Assembly: GCF_009857535.1 (NCBI RefSeq)
Contig: NZ_WWCS01000002.1
Coordinates: forward strand, 466,223 to 530,222
Reading direction: 5' to 3'
Origin: Duganella margarita
Lineage (GTDB): Bacteria; Pseudomonadota; Gammaproteobacteria; Burkholderiales; Burkholderiaceae_D
Length of the DNA stretch: 64,000 nt
Shown: positions 54,471-62,589 of the stretch, piece after piece
Position numbering within the stretch: the first letter of the stretch is position 1
How the letters are laid out: each line of letters begins with the position of its first letter
The notes under the pieces: model-generated
What the model was told of the DNA's origin: nothing
Databases searched by the model: none
The model's input: the letters and a program-made list of their open reading frames with translations, nothing else
Translations under genes and position numbers: made by a program

Positions 54471-54551
54471 CCGGGGGCAGGTCTCACATTTCAACACGGC
54501 CTCAGCCGCTATCCGGATCAGCTCGTGTAGAAATGGGAGACCTGACCCCGG
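54471..54551. repeat. 28-bp inverted repeat between convergent genes
   Basis: Left arm 54471-54498 and right arm 54524-54551 match at 25 of 28 positions (CCGGGG.CAGGTCTC..ATTTC.ACACG), with a 25-base loop. It sits exactly between the stops of the M28 peptidase (plus) and the minus-strand operon, so it could end both transcripts. The GGGGTCAGG word recurs next to the transposase end at 63871-63881, which suggests a dispersed repeat or a mobile-element-derived sequence. Confidence 0.65.
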
Positions 54552-54552
54552 A

Positions 54553-55230
54553 TTAATGGAAGCCGAGGGTGATGGTGGTGCCGGTCAGGTCGATGCCTTT
54601 GATCGAGATGCTGCCGAAGCTGCTGCCTTCGGTGCCGCGCACGCGGATGTTGTTGAAGGCGATTTCGCCGATGGAGGACGGCAGGTTCAGCGTCAGGCTG
54701 CCGTCCTTGTTGAGCGTCGCGGCGGCTTTGCTGGCGTCGTAGACGACGTTTTTCATGCTGGTGTCGGCTTCGAGGAAACCTAGCACCGGGTTCAGCAATT
54801 TGCTGATGTCGCCCACCACTTCCAGGTTGTTGCTCCTGGCGTGTTTAACGGCATTGACCAGGTCGTCGCTCAGGCCCTGGGCCGAGGTGTCGCCCAGTTC
54901 TTCTTCGCTCAGCGCGCGCAGCGCGCGGGTGGTGGGCGCGCTGGTCGTCATGGCAGCGGCCGGCAGTGCGGTGGCGGCGTAGGTTTCCATCGGCGCCAGC
55001 AACGAGGTGGCGATGGCTGCCGCCAGCCGCAGCCGTCGTTGCTTGCGCAGCGCGTCTTCGATGTGCTGATGGGTGATGAGGTTGAGCTCGGCGAAGATGT
55101 CGCCCAGCCGCTGCCCGGTCTGCCGTTGCAGCGCGATGGCGCTGGCCAGTTGTTCTTCGGTAATCAGCTTTTGTTTGACCAGCAACTGACCCAGCAACGA
55201 TTTATTCTGATTGCTTGTTAGCCATCCCAT
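54553..55230 (-). CDS. GspE/MshE N-terminal domain fused to a FilA/DUF6160-like tail
   Basis: 225 residues. Residues about 11-66 match the MshEN/GspE-II N-terminal fold (L-L-G-Q-L-L-V, I-T-E-E-Q-L-A-S-A-I-A-L-Q, G-D-I-F-A-E-L-N-L-I-T), which in type II and pilus ATPases binds partners or c-di-GMP. After an Ala-rich linker (about 70-100) comes A-L-S-E-E-E-L-G-D-T-S-A-Q-G (106-119), a degenerate form of the leader motif of the exported proteins at 60590-63871. The C-terminus (S-F-G-S-I-S-I-K-G-I-D-L-T-G-T-T) matches their tail and ends in His as two of them do. Last gene of the C39 operon, overlapping AraC by 29 bases. Confidence 0.75.
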   Translation of the reverse strand: MGWLTSNQNKSLLGQLLVKQKLITEEQLASAIALQRQTGQRLGDIFAELNLITHQHIEDALRKQRRLRLAAAIATSLLAPMETYAATALPAAAMTTSAPTTRALRALSEEELGDTSAQGLSDDLVNAVKHARSNNLEVVGDISKLLNPVLGFLEADTSMKNVVYDASKAAATLNKDGSLTLNLPSSIGEIAFNNIRVRGTEGSSFGSISIKGIDLTGTTITLGFH

Positions 55231-56182
55231 GGCTGTCTCCTTTTTTATGCTGGATGTCCGACGGCGCCATGCCGAACCAGCGTTTGCACGCCCGGTAAAA
55301 CGCGCTGGGCTCCGAGAAGCCCAGCTGGAAGCTGAGCATCTTCAACGACAGTTCACCCGCGCTCAGCGACTGCCGCGCCAGTTCGCGCCGGGTGTCGTCG
55401 ACCAGGTTGGTAAAGCTGGTGCCTTCCTCGGCCAGCCGGCGCTGCAAGGTGCGTTCGCTCATCATCATCTGGGCGGCGACGTCGTCGCGGTGCGGCGGGC
55501 CTTTCGGCAGCAGGCTGGCCAGCAAGGTTTGCACCTTGGCGCTGAAGGTCGGCGGTTCGGCGGCCGCCAGCGAGGCCAGCACCTGTTCGCCGCCGCCGTT
55601 CATCAGTGGCGGATTGGCGGGCAGCGCGGCGACCAGGTCGGTATCGGAAAATTCCATGACGTTGTGCGGCATGGCAAAGCGCACCGGGCAGCCGAAGGTG
55701 TCTTCATACGCGCGGGCGTTGGCCGGTTCCGGAAACGCGTATTCCACCACCACCGGCGCCACGTCGTCGCGGCCGGCAGCGCAGCGCAGGGAGCGCAGCA
55801 GTACGCACCAGACGAAGTCGTAGCGTTGCTGTGGCACGTCGCGCCGCGCACCGGGCAGCAGCAGGCCGACGCGGGTGTGACCCTGGAAGCGCTCGATCGA
55901 GCTTTGCACCGTCGGCGATACCAGCATGATGTGGCCCATCACGCCCAGCCAGCCGAGCCGGTGCGGCGCCGAGATTTTCAGGCCGATCAGCGGATCGCCC
56001 GATTGCGCCACCAGCAGTTCCCACAGGTGGCTCAGTTTGTCCGATAGCGTCAGCGCATCGCACGCCAGGCCGTCGCCTTCGTCCAGGCCGGCTTGCTGGA
56101 ACAGCGCATCAGCGTGCACGCCGGATTGCGCCAGCCGTGATTTCACGCCGCGCACCAGATGCAGGGCGGACGAGTACGTCAT
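55202..56182 (-). CDS. AraC-family regulator
   Basis: 326 residues. A N-terminal Arabinose_bd-like domain (OruR/ArgR type) of about 200 residues, then a C-terminal AraC helix-turn-helix pair (M-S-E-R-T-L-Q-R-R-L and F-S-E-P-S-A-F-Y-R-A-C-K-R-W-F-G). This class often senses small hydrophobic ligands or quorum signals. It overlaps the DUF2059 gene by 4 bases and the MshEN gene by 29, so it belongs to this operon and may control the divergent promoters at 60253-60589. Confidence 0.9.
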   Translation of the reverse strand: MTYSSALHLVRGVKSRLAQSGVHADALFQQAGLDEGDGLACDALTLSDKLSHLWELLVAQSGDPLIGLKISAPHRLGWLGVMGHIMLVSPTVQSSIERFQGHTRVGLLLPGARRDVPQQRYDFVWCVLLRSLRCAAGRDDVAPVVVEYAFPEPANARAYEDTFGCPVRFAMPHNVMEFSDTDLVAALPANPPLMNGGGEQVLASLAAAEPPTFSAKVQTLLASLLPKGPPHRDDVAAQMMMSERTLQRRLAEEGTSFTNLVDDTRRELARQSLSAGELSLKMLSFQLGFSEPSAFYRACKRWFGMAPSDIQHKKGDSHGMANKQSE

Positions 56183-56721
56183 GGCGTGACCGCAGCGCGC
56201 AGGCGCAGGCCAATTTTTTCCTTCAAGCCTTGCAGCTTGGGATCGATCACCGGACGGGTATCGGCCGCCACGCCTTCGCCCAGGGTTTTCTGCATTTCCG
56301 GCAGCATGGCTTCAAACTTTTTCTTGACCGGCGACTCCAGGATGGCGATCAGCTGCTTCAGTTCTTCTTCGGTGTAGCGTTCGGCCAGCATCGGCGCGAT
56401 GGTGGTGGGGATCAGCTTGTCCGCGCTGGCGCGGGTGATCGGCGTGGCTTCGTTCATGAATTGCTTGGCTTCGCCGACGATGTCGTTCATGGCCGCATCG
56501 CGCTTGTCCGGCGCGGCGCGTCCTTGCAGCATGGCGCGCGCTTGCTGCACGGCGTCGGCCACCGGCACTTGCAGCATCGATTGGCCGATGTTGTCGATGT
56601 TCCACAGCTTCAGCACGTGGTCCACCAGCGCCTGCTTGGATGGCGAGACCGGCGCCGCGTACGCGTGCAGGCAGGCTGCGCTCAACGTCAGCAAGGCCAG
56701 TTGATGTTTTATTTTTCTCAT
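56179..56721 (-). CDS. Exported DUF2059 protein
   Basis: 180 residues with a signal peptide (1-22, A-Y-A-A). Helical DUF2059-type protein: R-Y-T-E-E-E-L-K-Q-L-I-A-I-L-E-S-P-V-K-K-K-F is the family's most conserved stretch. Function unknown, periplasmic. ATG 56721 has GGAGGA upstream; the longer frame has no export sense. Its place between two outer-membrane proteins and the regulator suggests a helper in envelope assembly; this is inference. Confidence 0.83.
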   Translation of the reverse strand: MRKIKHQLALLTLSAACLHAYAAPVSPSKQALVDHVLKLWNIDNIGQSMLQVPVADAVQQARAMLQGRAAPDKRDAAMNDIVGEAKQFMNEATPITRASADKLIPTTIAPMLAERYTEEELKQLIAILESPVKKKFEAMLPEMQKTLGEGVAADTRPVIDPKLQGLKEKIGLRLRAAVTP

Positions 56722-56737
56722 GATGTGCTCCTCCAGA

Positions 56738-58336
56738 TCAGAAACGCTTGTTGATTTCAAAACCAAAATAACGGACGTGGATGTCGCCGCGCACGTCCTG
56801 TCCCGCATACGGGTTGTAGATGATGTTGAGGAAGGTGTTGCAGTTCATATTGCAGCTGGTGTTGGCCGGCGCATTGAACTTGCCGGTCATGTACGAGCCG
56901 GTGATGTTGATGTCGGTGTTCTTGTTGAGTTTGAAGCCGATGCCGGCGCTGAGCAGTTTGGTATCGGGCAGCGGCGCCAGCAGGTCGATCTTGTCGGTCG
57001 GGACCGAACTCTTGCGCGGCTCAAAGCCGAGCCGGATTGACAGCCGGTCGATCGGATTGAGTTGCAGGCCGTAGGCGAAGTTGACCACGCTCTTGTAGCC
57101 GCGCGGGATCACCAGCTTGCCCGAATCCGGGATGCCGTACAGCCGCGCCACCTCCAGCAGCTTGACGCTCTGGTCGAACTGGAAGCGCAGCGCATCCCAT
57201 TCACTCCAGCGGGCATAGCTGGCGTCCACGTTCAGCTGGATGTATTTCACCGGTTTGAGCTTGATGCCGACCTGCAGGTGGGCAGGGAAGGGAATGGTCG
57301 CGCTCATATTGCCCTTCTGCTCGGCCGGAATCGACGACGGAAAGCCCAGCACCGCGCCGGCAATCGGTCCCAGCAGGCTGGCGTTCATGCCGCGCACAAA
57401 GTTGCGCAGCATCGGATCGGTGGTGAACACGTAGTTGCCGGTGTAGTGGGTTTTCGAGCCGCCCTGGTACACCGCGCCGATCGCCAGCTTGGGCGATGGT
57501 TCCCACAGCACGCCGAAGTTGATGGTGGGATCGAATGGCGACGTCAGTTCCACCCGCATATTGGCCGCCTTCTTGAACGGGCTGACCATGCCGTCCTTGC
57601 CGCCGCCGCACACGCCAAAGCCGAACACGTCGATGATGTTGCCGCCGTCTTCCGGGCACCAGCCTTTTTGCAGCTGGCCGAACACGCCCAGCAATTCGTT
57701 GGGGAAGCGCATATTGGTGTCGACCACAAACGCCGCGTGCGCGATCGGCACCGAGACGCCGAAGCGCAGCGTGTCCGAGTACTTGTAGCCGACCGACGGC
57801 GCGGCGTACACCAGCCGCTGGATCTGCAACTGCCGGCCCTGGTACTGGCCGGGATCGTTGGGATCGGTGGTGCGGTCCAGGCTCATCGCCTGCGCCATAT
57901 AGCTGTCGGTGGCGAAGGTCCACGGCGAGCCGGCCTTGTTCCACGCCATGCCGATGCCGGGCACGGCCACCGCCGGCAGGCGCCAGCCCGGCATGCCGTA
58001 GCCGGGCACGTACATGATTTGCCGCACCGGTCCGGTGGAAGTGTTGGACAGCGGATCGTCGCGCCAGCCGCCGACGTCGAAACCCTGGCCCGGCGTGAAG
58101 CTGGCGCTGGTGCGGATCGACGCCACGAAGTTGTGGATGCTTTCGCTGTCGCCCGTCAGGCGCGCCAGGCCGGCCGGATTGAAGTGGATCGACTGGATGC
58201 CGGGCGGATCGGCCGTCACGGCATTGCCCATCGCCATGGCCACCACGCTGGTGGTCAGGTTTTCGGTCAGCGCAGCATGGGCCGGCGCGGCAAACGCGCA
58301 GGCCACGGCGGCGGCGATGGCGAGACGGCGCATCAT
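56738..58336 (-). CDS. FadL/OmpP1-type outer-membrane protein
   Basis: 532 residues with a signal peptide (about 1-22, A-H-A-A). The N-terminal N-P-A-G-L-A-R-L segment preceded by I-H-F is the NPA motif of FadL/TodX proteins, which import hydrophobic molecules through a 14-strand barrel. The rest is beta-strand-like, ending in F as outer-membrane proteins do. The start at 58336 overlaps the stop of the upstream gene by one base (TAATG), a sign of coupling. In this operon it may serve export or anchoring rather than lipid uptake; that is inference. Confidence 0.87.
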   Translation of the reverse strand: MMRRLAIAAAVACAFAAPAHAALTENLTTSVVAMAMGNAVTADPPGIQSIHFNPAGLARLTGDSESIHNFVASIRTSASFTPGQGFDVGGWRDDPLSNTSTGPVRQIMYVPGYGMPGWRLPAVAVPGIGMAWNKAGSPWTFATDSYMAQAMSLDRTTDPNDPGQYQGRQLQIQRLVYAAPSVGYKYSDTLRFGVSVPIAHAAFVVDTNMRFPNELLGVFGQLQKGWCPEDGGNIIDVFGFGVCGGGKDGMVSPFKKAANMRVELTSPFDPTINFGVLWEPSPKLAIGAVYQGGSKTHYTGNYVFTTDPMLRNFVRGMNASLLGPIAGAVLGFPSSIPAEQKGNMSATIPFPAHLQVGIKLKPVKYIQLNVDASYARWSEWDALRFQFDQSVKLLEVARLYGIPDSGKLVIPRGYKSVVNFAYGLQLNPIDRLSIRLGFEPRKSSVPTDKIDLLAPLPDTKLLSAGIGFKLNKNTDINITGSYMTGKFNAPANTSCNMNCNTFLNIIYNPYAGQDVRGDIHVRYFGFEINKRF

Positions 58337-59346
58337 TACAGGCTCAGCGGAATGTTCATGCCGACCACCAGGTTCGGCGAATCCGGCGTGACGCCGATGC
58401 CGACCGAGAAGTTGACCGTGGTCTTGGGCGAGATGCGGTAGCCCAGGCCCAGGTTGAGGATGCCCGAGGTCTGCATATGCGTCTTGGCCTCCAGGCCATC
58501 GGCAAAGCGCAGCTTGGAGCCGGCCGAAATCGCTTCCTGGAATGAGACGGTGGTCGAGATGCCGTACGACAGCGCATAGGCGAAGCCGACGCCGAAACCG
58601 AAGCTGCTGCCGGGCTGCACGCGGGTCAGGATGCGCGAGCCGTTGATCTGCCACAGGTCCTTGGCCGGCGCGCTGACCGTGTAGTTCAGCGAACCGAACA
58701 GCGCGACCGGATCGACGATCTTGTTGACGTTGAGGCCGACCGTCAGCGCGCCGACGCCGCTGCCGGTGGCTTCGCCGGTGCCGGCGATGATCTTGAACGG
58801 GCTGCGGCCAGTCGGCAGGCGCACGTTGCTGACCACGGTGAGATTCGGCGTGTCGCGGCGCGCCTCGAACGGCTGCCAGCGCACGCCTGCGCTGATGTCG
58901 CCCAGCGAGTTGGACATGCCGCTGCGCGCGGCCGTGTCGGCATAGCGCGAGATCAGCGGCAGCGTGAGGTTGGTGGTCAGGTTGTCGCGCAGGCCGTAGT
59001 CGGCCGACAGCGTGTTGGTGACCGTGTGCGAGTTGTTGTTTTCGATGTTGAACAGCGTGGCATTGCCGTTGGCGATGTCGGTGACGATGCGCTCCTCGCC
59101 GACGTAGCTGTAGCTGAGGTCATAGTTGAGCGCGATCTGGCCGGTGCGGATCAGCGAGTATTGCTTGTCGACGGCGGTCAGGGTCTGCTTGAGCAGCGCG
59201 CTCTGGTCGCCTTCGCCTTCCTTCTTGGCCAGCGCGTCGCGCGCGTCGGCGGTGGTCGCGGTGGTGGCGGCCGGCGTTTGCTGGGCGAGGGCAGAGGTCG
59301 CGGTCAGCGCAACGGCGACGGCAATAGCAGTGGTACGGAACATCAT
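58336..59346 (-). CDS. Outer-membrane beta-barrel protein
   Basis: 336 residues, signal peptide about 1-21 (A-L-A-Q), a short helical linker, then about 12 amphipathic beta strands and a leucine at the C-terminus (M-N-I-P-L-S-L). The pattern is like the Phenol_MetA_deg/'transporter' barrel family. Start 59346, with AAGGA about 8 bases upstream. It lies 39 bases after the C39 peptidase gene. Probably an outer-membrane channel or scaffold for the products of the divergent operon; function unproven. Confidence 0.78.
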   Translation of the reverse strand: MMFRTTAIAVAVALTATSALAQQTPAATTATTADARDALAKKEGEGDQSALLKQTLTAVDKQYSLIRTGQIALNYDLSYSYVGEERIVTDIANGNATLFNIENNNSHTVTNTLSADYGLRDNLTTNLTLPLISRYADTAARSGMSNSLGDISAGVRWQPFEARRDTPNLTVVSNVRLPTGRSPFKIIAGTGEATGSGVGALTVGLNVNKIVDPVALFGSLNYTVSAPAKDLWQINGSRILTRVQPGSSFGFGVGFAYALSYGISTTVSFQEAISAGSKLRFADGLEAKTHMQTSGILNLGLGYRISPKTTVNFSVGIGVTPDSPNLVVGMNIPLSL

Positions 59347-59385
59347 ATCGGCTTCCTTGTGAGAGTGAGTGCGCTGGGGAGGGGG

Positions 59386-60153
59386 TTAGTTACGGTGCAT
59401 CCAGGTGCCGGCCGCGCCGGAATTGACGGCGCGCATCAGCAGCAGGGCGCTGTTGCTAAGCGCTTCCTGGCGGCCCTTGCCGGTCACGCGGTCCATGTCG
59501 ACCACGCCCAGTTCCTGGTCGTTGAGCGCCAGCTGGCCGAGCGGCGCCTGGCCCTTGGCCGGCGAGATGATGAACAGGGTGTTCTTGTCCCACCAGCGGG
59601 CAAACTCTTCGACCGAAAACACGATGTTGCCGGCCGAGGGATCGGCCAGGTAGACCACGCCGTCGCGGATGCCGCGCAGCACCACGAAGTGCTTGGCGCC
59701 GGCGTAGTCGATCGGCACGATGGCCGGTTCGGTCAGCGTCTGCAAGTCCCTGATCTCGGCCTTGAAGCCGGCGCCGGACAGGCCCATCGAGCCGACGTAG
59801 CGCTTCATGTCCAGCAGCGAAAAGCCGCGCCGCTCGATGATCTTGTCCTTCTCGCCCTTGTCCAGCATGCCTTCCATGGCTTGCTGTTCGTTGACCATTA
59901 CGCCCAGGTGGTAGTTGAGGATGGTGACCAGCGCGGCCGAGCCGCAGCTGTAGTCGAAGGCCTGACGCACGATGTGTTTGTACTTGAGCTCGGAGAACGG
60001 CTCCATCTGCACCGACTGCACATAGCCGCCGCCGCCCAGCTGCGTTTGCGGCATCTCGAACTGGCTCCTGGGCCGGTCCTGCGGTTCGTGTCGGGACATG
60101 ACACCGGCGCCGCCGATCAGCACGGCGACCACACCCAGCAATAGCATCAGCAT
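59386..60153 (-). CDS. Membrane-anchored C39-family (double-glycine) peptidase
   Basis: 255 residues. One N-terminal membrane anchor (about 1-19), then a papain-like C39 domain: Cys70 in F-D-Y-S-C-G-S-A-A-L, His155 in K-H-F-V-V-L-R-G and Asp171 in L-A-D-P-S-A-G, the full catalytic set. C39 peptidases cut after Gly-Gly in leader peptides, usually as part of an ABC exporter; here no ABC part is present and the anchor places the domain in the periplasm. The tail carries A-L-N-D-Q-E-L-G-V-V (209-218), like the leader motif of the five exported proteins opposite. First large gene of the operon. Confidence 0.87.
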   Translation of the reverse strand: MLMLLLGVVAVLIGGAGVMSRHEPQDRPRSQFEMPQTQLGGGGYVQSVQMEPFSELKYKHIVRQAFDYSCGSAALVTILNYHLGVMVNEQQAMEGMLDKGEKDKIIERRGFSLLDMKRYVGSMGLSGAGFKAEIRDLQTLTEPAIVPIDYAGAKHFVVLRGIRDGVVYLADPSAGNIVFSVEEFARWWDKNTLFIISPAKGQAPLGQLALNDQELGVVDMDRVTGKGRQEALSNSALLLMRAVNSGAAGTWMHRN

Positions 60154-60156
60154 GGG

Positions 60157-60252
60157 CTAGCCTCTTGCGCGGGCGCGCGAAAAAGTGTCGGCTGGCGAAG
60201 CGCTGGCGTGCGCTCCGCCCAGAGGCGTCGGGCGCCCCGTTGTTGTGTTCAT
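60157..60252 (-). CDS. Possible 31-residue leader ORF
   Basis: ATG 60252 with GGAGA 6 bases before it, ending at a TAG 3 bases before the C39 start. The peptide contains P-T-P-L-G-G-A-H and a basic end (R-A-R-A-R-G). The strong ribosome site and the tight spacing to the peptidase gene argue for translation, perhaps as a coupling or leader peptide. No family is recognised, and it could still be chance. Confidence 0.4.
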   Translation of the reverse strand: MNTTTGRPTPLGGAHASASPADTFSRARARG

Positions 60253-60589
60253 GCTGTCTCCGTTATTCTAGATTAGTACGGTCGTGCTTTATTTAAGCGG
60301 CAACTCGTCTTTTCATTTTTGTAATTTATTAACGCATGTTTGGGCTTGCCATCGCAGCTACTTTTTTAGAAATATGACTCTAGGTTTTGTTCTGCAACTT
60401 ATGCTATCGCGCGCAACAGTGCCGTAACCGCCGCGTCGCTCTGCTGGCTCCCGGGGCCAAGCGGTTGGCTTTGGCGGTCAGCGCGACAAACTGGACCCGT
60501 GGCGGCAACGACTCATAAGATTGTTTTTAATTAATAGTCAAATATTAAGAGTTTTACGAAAAAAACCAACCATAACCGGAGATACCCAC
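60253..60589. promoter_or_regulatory. Divergent promoter region of the C39 and FilA-like operons
   Basis: 337 bases without a gene, AT-rich at both ends. On the plus side, TTGTTTTTAATTAATAGTCAAATATTAAG just upstream of 60570 provides weak -35/-10-like elements before the CCGGAGAT ribosome site. On the minus side, promoter-like AT-rich stretches lie at about 60280-60330. It probably holds binding sites for the AraC-family regulator encoded at 55202-56182. I see no clear palindrome. Confidence 0.5.
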
Positions 60590-61099
60590 ATGCAGATCAT
60601 CAAAACCATTCTGGCCGCCGCCCTCGCCACCGCAGCTTTCTCGGCCTCGGCCATGACCCCGATCCAGGACGCCGAGCTGAGCACCGTCAGCGGCCAGGAC
60701 GGCGTCTCCATCGCGGCCAACCTGAACATCAAGATCAACTCGTTCACCTACACCGATACCGACGCGCTGGACGCCAACGGCCTGGGCGGCGGTTCGGTGT
60801 CGTTCAACGGCATCAAGGTCAACGGCCTGATCGCGGCCAATATCGACATCCTGTCGCGCAACTCCTTCCTGGCCGCGGCGACCGCTGCCGGCGTGACCAA
60901 TCCTGGCACGTTCTACAACGCCACCACCGGCGGCGACGTAGTGCAGATCGCCATTCCGCAAAGCGTGGTGGCCGATGGTCACTACCTGAACGTGTCGGTT
61001 GACGCCATCAAGATGGGCAACAGCGCTGCCTCGTTCGGCTCGGTAGCGATGAACCAGATCGACATGCGCGGCACCACCGTGTGGATCTTCGCGCACTGA
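60590..61099 (+). CDS. FilA/DUF6160-like exported protein, copy A
   Basis: 169 residues. Sec signal peptide 1-21 (S-A-S-A). Directly after it comes I-Q-D-A-E-L-S-T-V-S-G-Q (25-36), followed by D-G-V-S-I. Counting Gly35-Gln36 as positions -2/-1, residues Ile25, Glu29, Leu30 and Val33 fall on the -12, -8, -7 and -4 positions of double-glycine leaders. The mature part is beta-rich (Asn, Asp, Gly, Ser repeats) and ends S-F-G-S-V-A-M-N-Q-I-D-M-R-G-T-T-V-W-I-F. About 93% identical to copy B. A surface or secreted structural protein is likely; the C39 peptidase opposite is the candidate processing enzyme. Confidence 0.82.
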   Translation: MQIIKTILAAALATAAFSASAMTPIQDAELSTVSGQDGVSIAANLNIKINSFTYTDTDALDANGLGGGSVSFNGIKVNGLIAANIDILSRNSFLAAATAAGVTNPGTFYNATTGGDVVQIAIPQSVVADGHYLNVSVDAIKMGNSAASFGSVAMNQIDMRGTTVWIFAH

Positions 61100-61231
61100 T
61101 TGCGCGGCGGCTCGTGACGCATGTAGCTTGGCTTGGTGCGTCATGGCGCTGGCAGTAGCGGCACCCTAAGATGGTTGTCGCGGTAACCAAAAAAACATAA
61201 CCCAAACATAAATATTTAGGAGACTGATTCC

Positions 61232-61741
61232 ATGCAAACCATCAAAACCGCAGTCGCAGCAGCTCTGGCAACCCTGGCCTTTTCGGCCTCGGCCATGACC
61301 CCGATCCAGGACGCTGAACTGAGCACCGTCAGCGGCCAGGATGGCGTGTCGATCGCCGCCAACCTGAACATCAAAATTGACTCCTTCACCTACACCGATA
61401 CCGATGCGCTCGACGCCAACGGCCTGGGCGGCGGTTCGGTATCGTTCAACGGCATCAAGGTCAATGGCCTGATCGCCGCCAACATCGACATCCTGTCGAA
61501 AGCCTCGTTCCTGCAGGCTGCCGGCGCCGCTGGCGTGACCAATCCAGGCACCTTCTACAACCCGGCCACCGGCGGCGACGTGGTGCAGATCGCCATCCCG
61601 CAAAGCGTGGTGGCCGATGGTCACTACCTGAACGTGTCGGTTGACGCGATCAAGATGGGCAACAGCGCCGCGTCGTTCGGCTCGGTCGCCATGAACCAGA
61701 TCGATATGCGCGGTACCACCGTGTGGATCTTCGCTCACTAA
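61232..61741 (+). CDS. FilA/DUF6160-like exported protein, copy B
   Basis: 169 residues, the same architecture as copy A: Sec signal, then A-E-L-S-T-V-S-G-Q-D-G at 28-38, and a beta-rich mature part. About a dozen residues differ, mostly in the signal peptide (3, 7, 8, 15) and in a short region around 90-112. Third-position base changes are more numerous than amino-acid changes, so the duplication is not very recent and the protein is under selection. GGAGA precedes ATG 61232; a 132-base gap separates it from copy A. Confidence 0.82.
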   Translation: MQTIKTAVAAALATLAFSASAMTPIQDAELSTVSGQDGVSIAANLNIKIDSFTYTDTDALDANGLGGGSVSFNGIKVNGLIAANIDILSKASFLQAAGAAGVTNPGTFYNPATGGDVVQIAIPQSVVADGHYLNVSVDAIKMGNSAASFGSVAMNQIDMRGTTVWIFAH

Positions 61742-61762
61742 TCTCATTTATCGGCTGAGCGA

Positions 61763-61792
61763 CGGCGGTTCCTACCGGGACCGCCGCTTTTT
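61763..61792 (+). terminator. Rho-independent terminator within the FilA-like cluster
   Basis: Ten-pair stem (61763-61772 with 61777-61786, one G-T pair), TACC loop and a CTTTTT tail. It lies between copy B and the third gene, whose ATG is only 6 bases after the tail. It would make copies A and B more abundant than the three downstream products. Confidence 0.8.
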
Positions 61793-61797
61793 CCCAC

Positions 61798-62589
61798 ATG
61801 ACTTTCCCCACATTGCGCCGGCTGCTGCCGGGCCTGGCCCTTCTGTGCGGCATGCACGCGGCCTCGGCCCAGATGCAGCCCATGAGCGAAGACGAACTGT
61901 CAAGTATTCACGGCCAGGGCATCGTCGCGATGACCAATACCAGCCTGGGCGGATACGATTTCAGCAAGGTCTCGCTGGAGGCGGATATTTCGCTGAGCGC
62001 CAACCTGCGCAATATGCGGCTGGGCCAGTACGCCTACGCGCCGCGCAATGGCGGCGGCGCCGATCTCGACATCTCGCTGATGCAGTTCGGCCGCAGCGAC
62101 GGCACCGAGGCGCAGCGCCTGGTGCAGATCAGTAATCCTTATTTCGAATTTGTGTACAAGAACGCCGCCGATGGCGCGTCGCGCGAGGCGATCGGCATGC
62201 GCTATGGCTTTGAGACGATCAGCGGCGATATCGGCTTGCAGATCAAGACCCTGTCTGGCTCGATGCGCGTAACCGGCACGGCGGCCGACGGCAGCGTGCT
62301 GGTGCTCGACTCGCGCACCGACGCGCTGGGCGGCAAGCGCTGGGACGGTGCGTGCAGCGGCGCGTGCCTGTCGCTGGCGCAGCTGGGCGGCGTGACGGCG
62401 GGCGACGCCAGCGGCGGCAGCCGGGATTTCTGGGTGTCCATGCTGAAGACGGCGGTGCAGTTTCCAACGGCGGCGGGCCTGCCGCCGTCCGACCCGGCGC
62501 AGGCCGGCGTGTGGCTGAACTGGCGCGATAAATTGCAGGCGCTGAATACCAGCGGCATTACGCCGCCCAACTTGCCGAAGGGGCGTTGA
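61798..62589 (+). CDS. FilA/DUF6160-like exported protein, larger variant
   Basis: 263 residues. Signal peptide 1-24 (A-S-A-Q), then M-S-E-D-E-L-S-S-I-H-G-Q-G (29-41), again with Glu, Leu and Ile on the -8, -7 and -4 positions of a double-glycine leader. The rest is beta-rich with F-E-F-V-Y-K-N and a possible Cys pair (G-A-C-S-G-A-C). The gene starts 6 bases after a terminator hairpin with no clear ribosome site, so its expression depends on read-through. The next gene starts on its stop (TGATG). Confidence 0.75.
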   Translation: MTFPTLRRLLPGLALLCGMHAASAQMQPMSEDELSSIHGQGIVAMTNTSLGGYDFSKVSLEADISLSANLRNMRLGQYAYAPRNGGGADLDISLMQFGRSDGTEAQRLVQISNPYFEFVYKNAADGASREAIGMRYGFETISGDIGLQIKTLSGSMRVTGTAADGSVLVLDSRTDALGGKRWDGACSGACLSLAQLGGVTAGDASGGSRDFWVSMLKTAVQFPTAAGLPPSDPAQAGVWLNWRDKLQALNTSGITPPNLPKGR

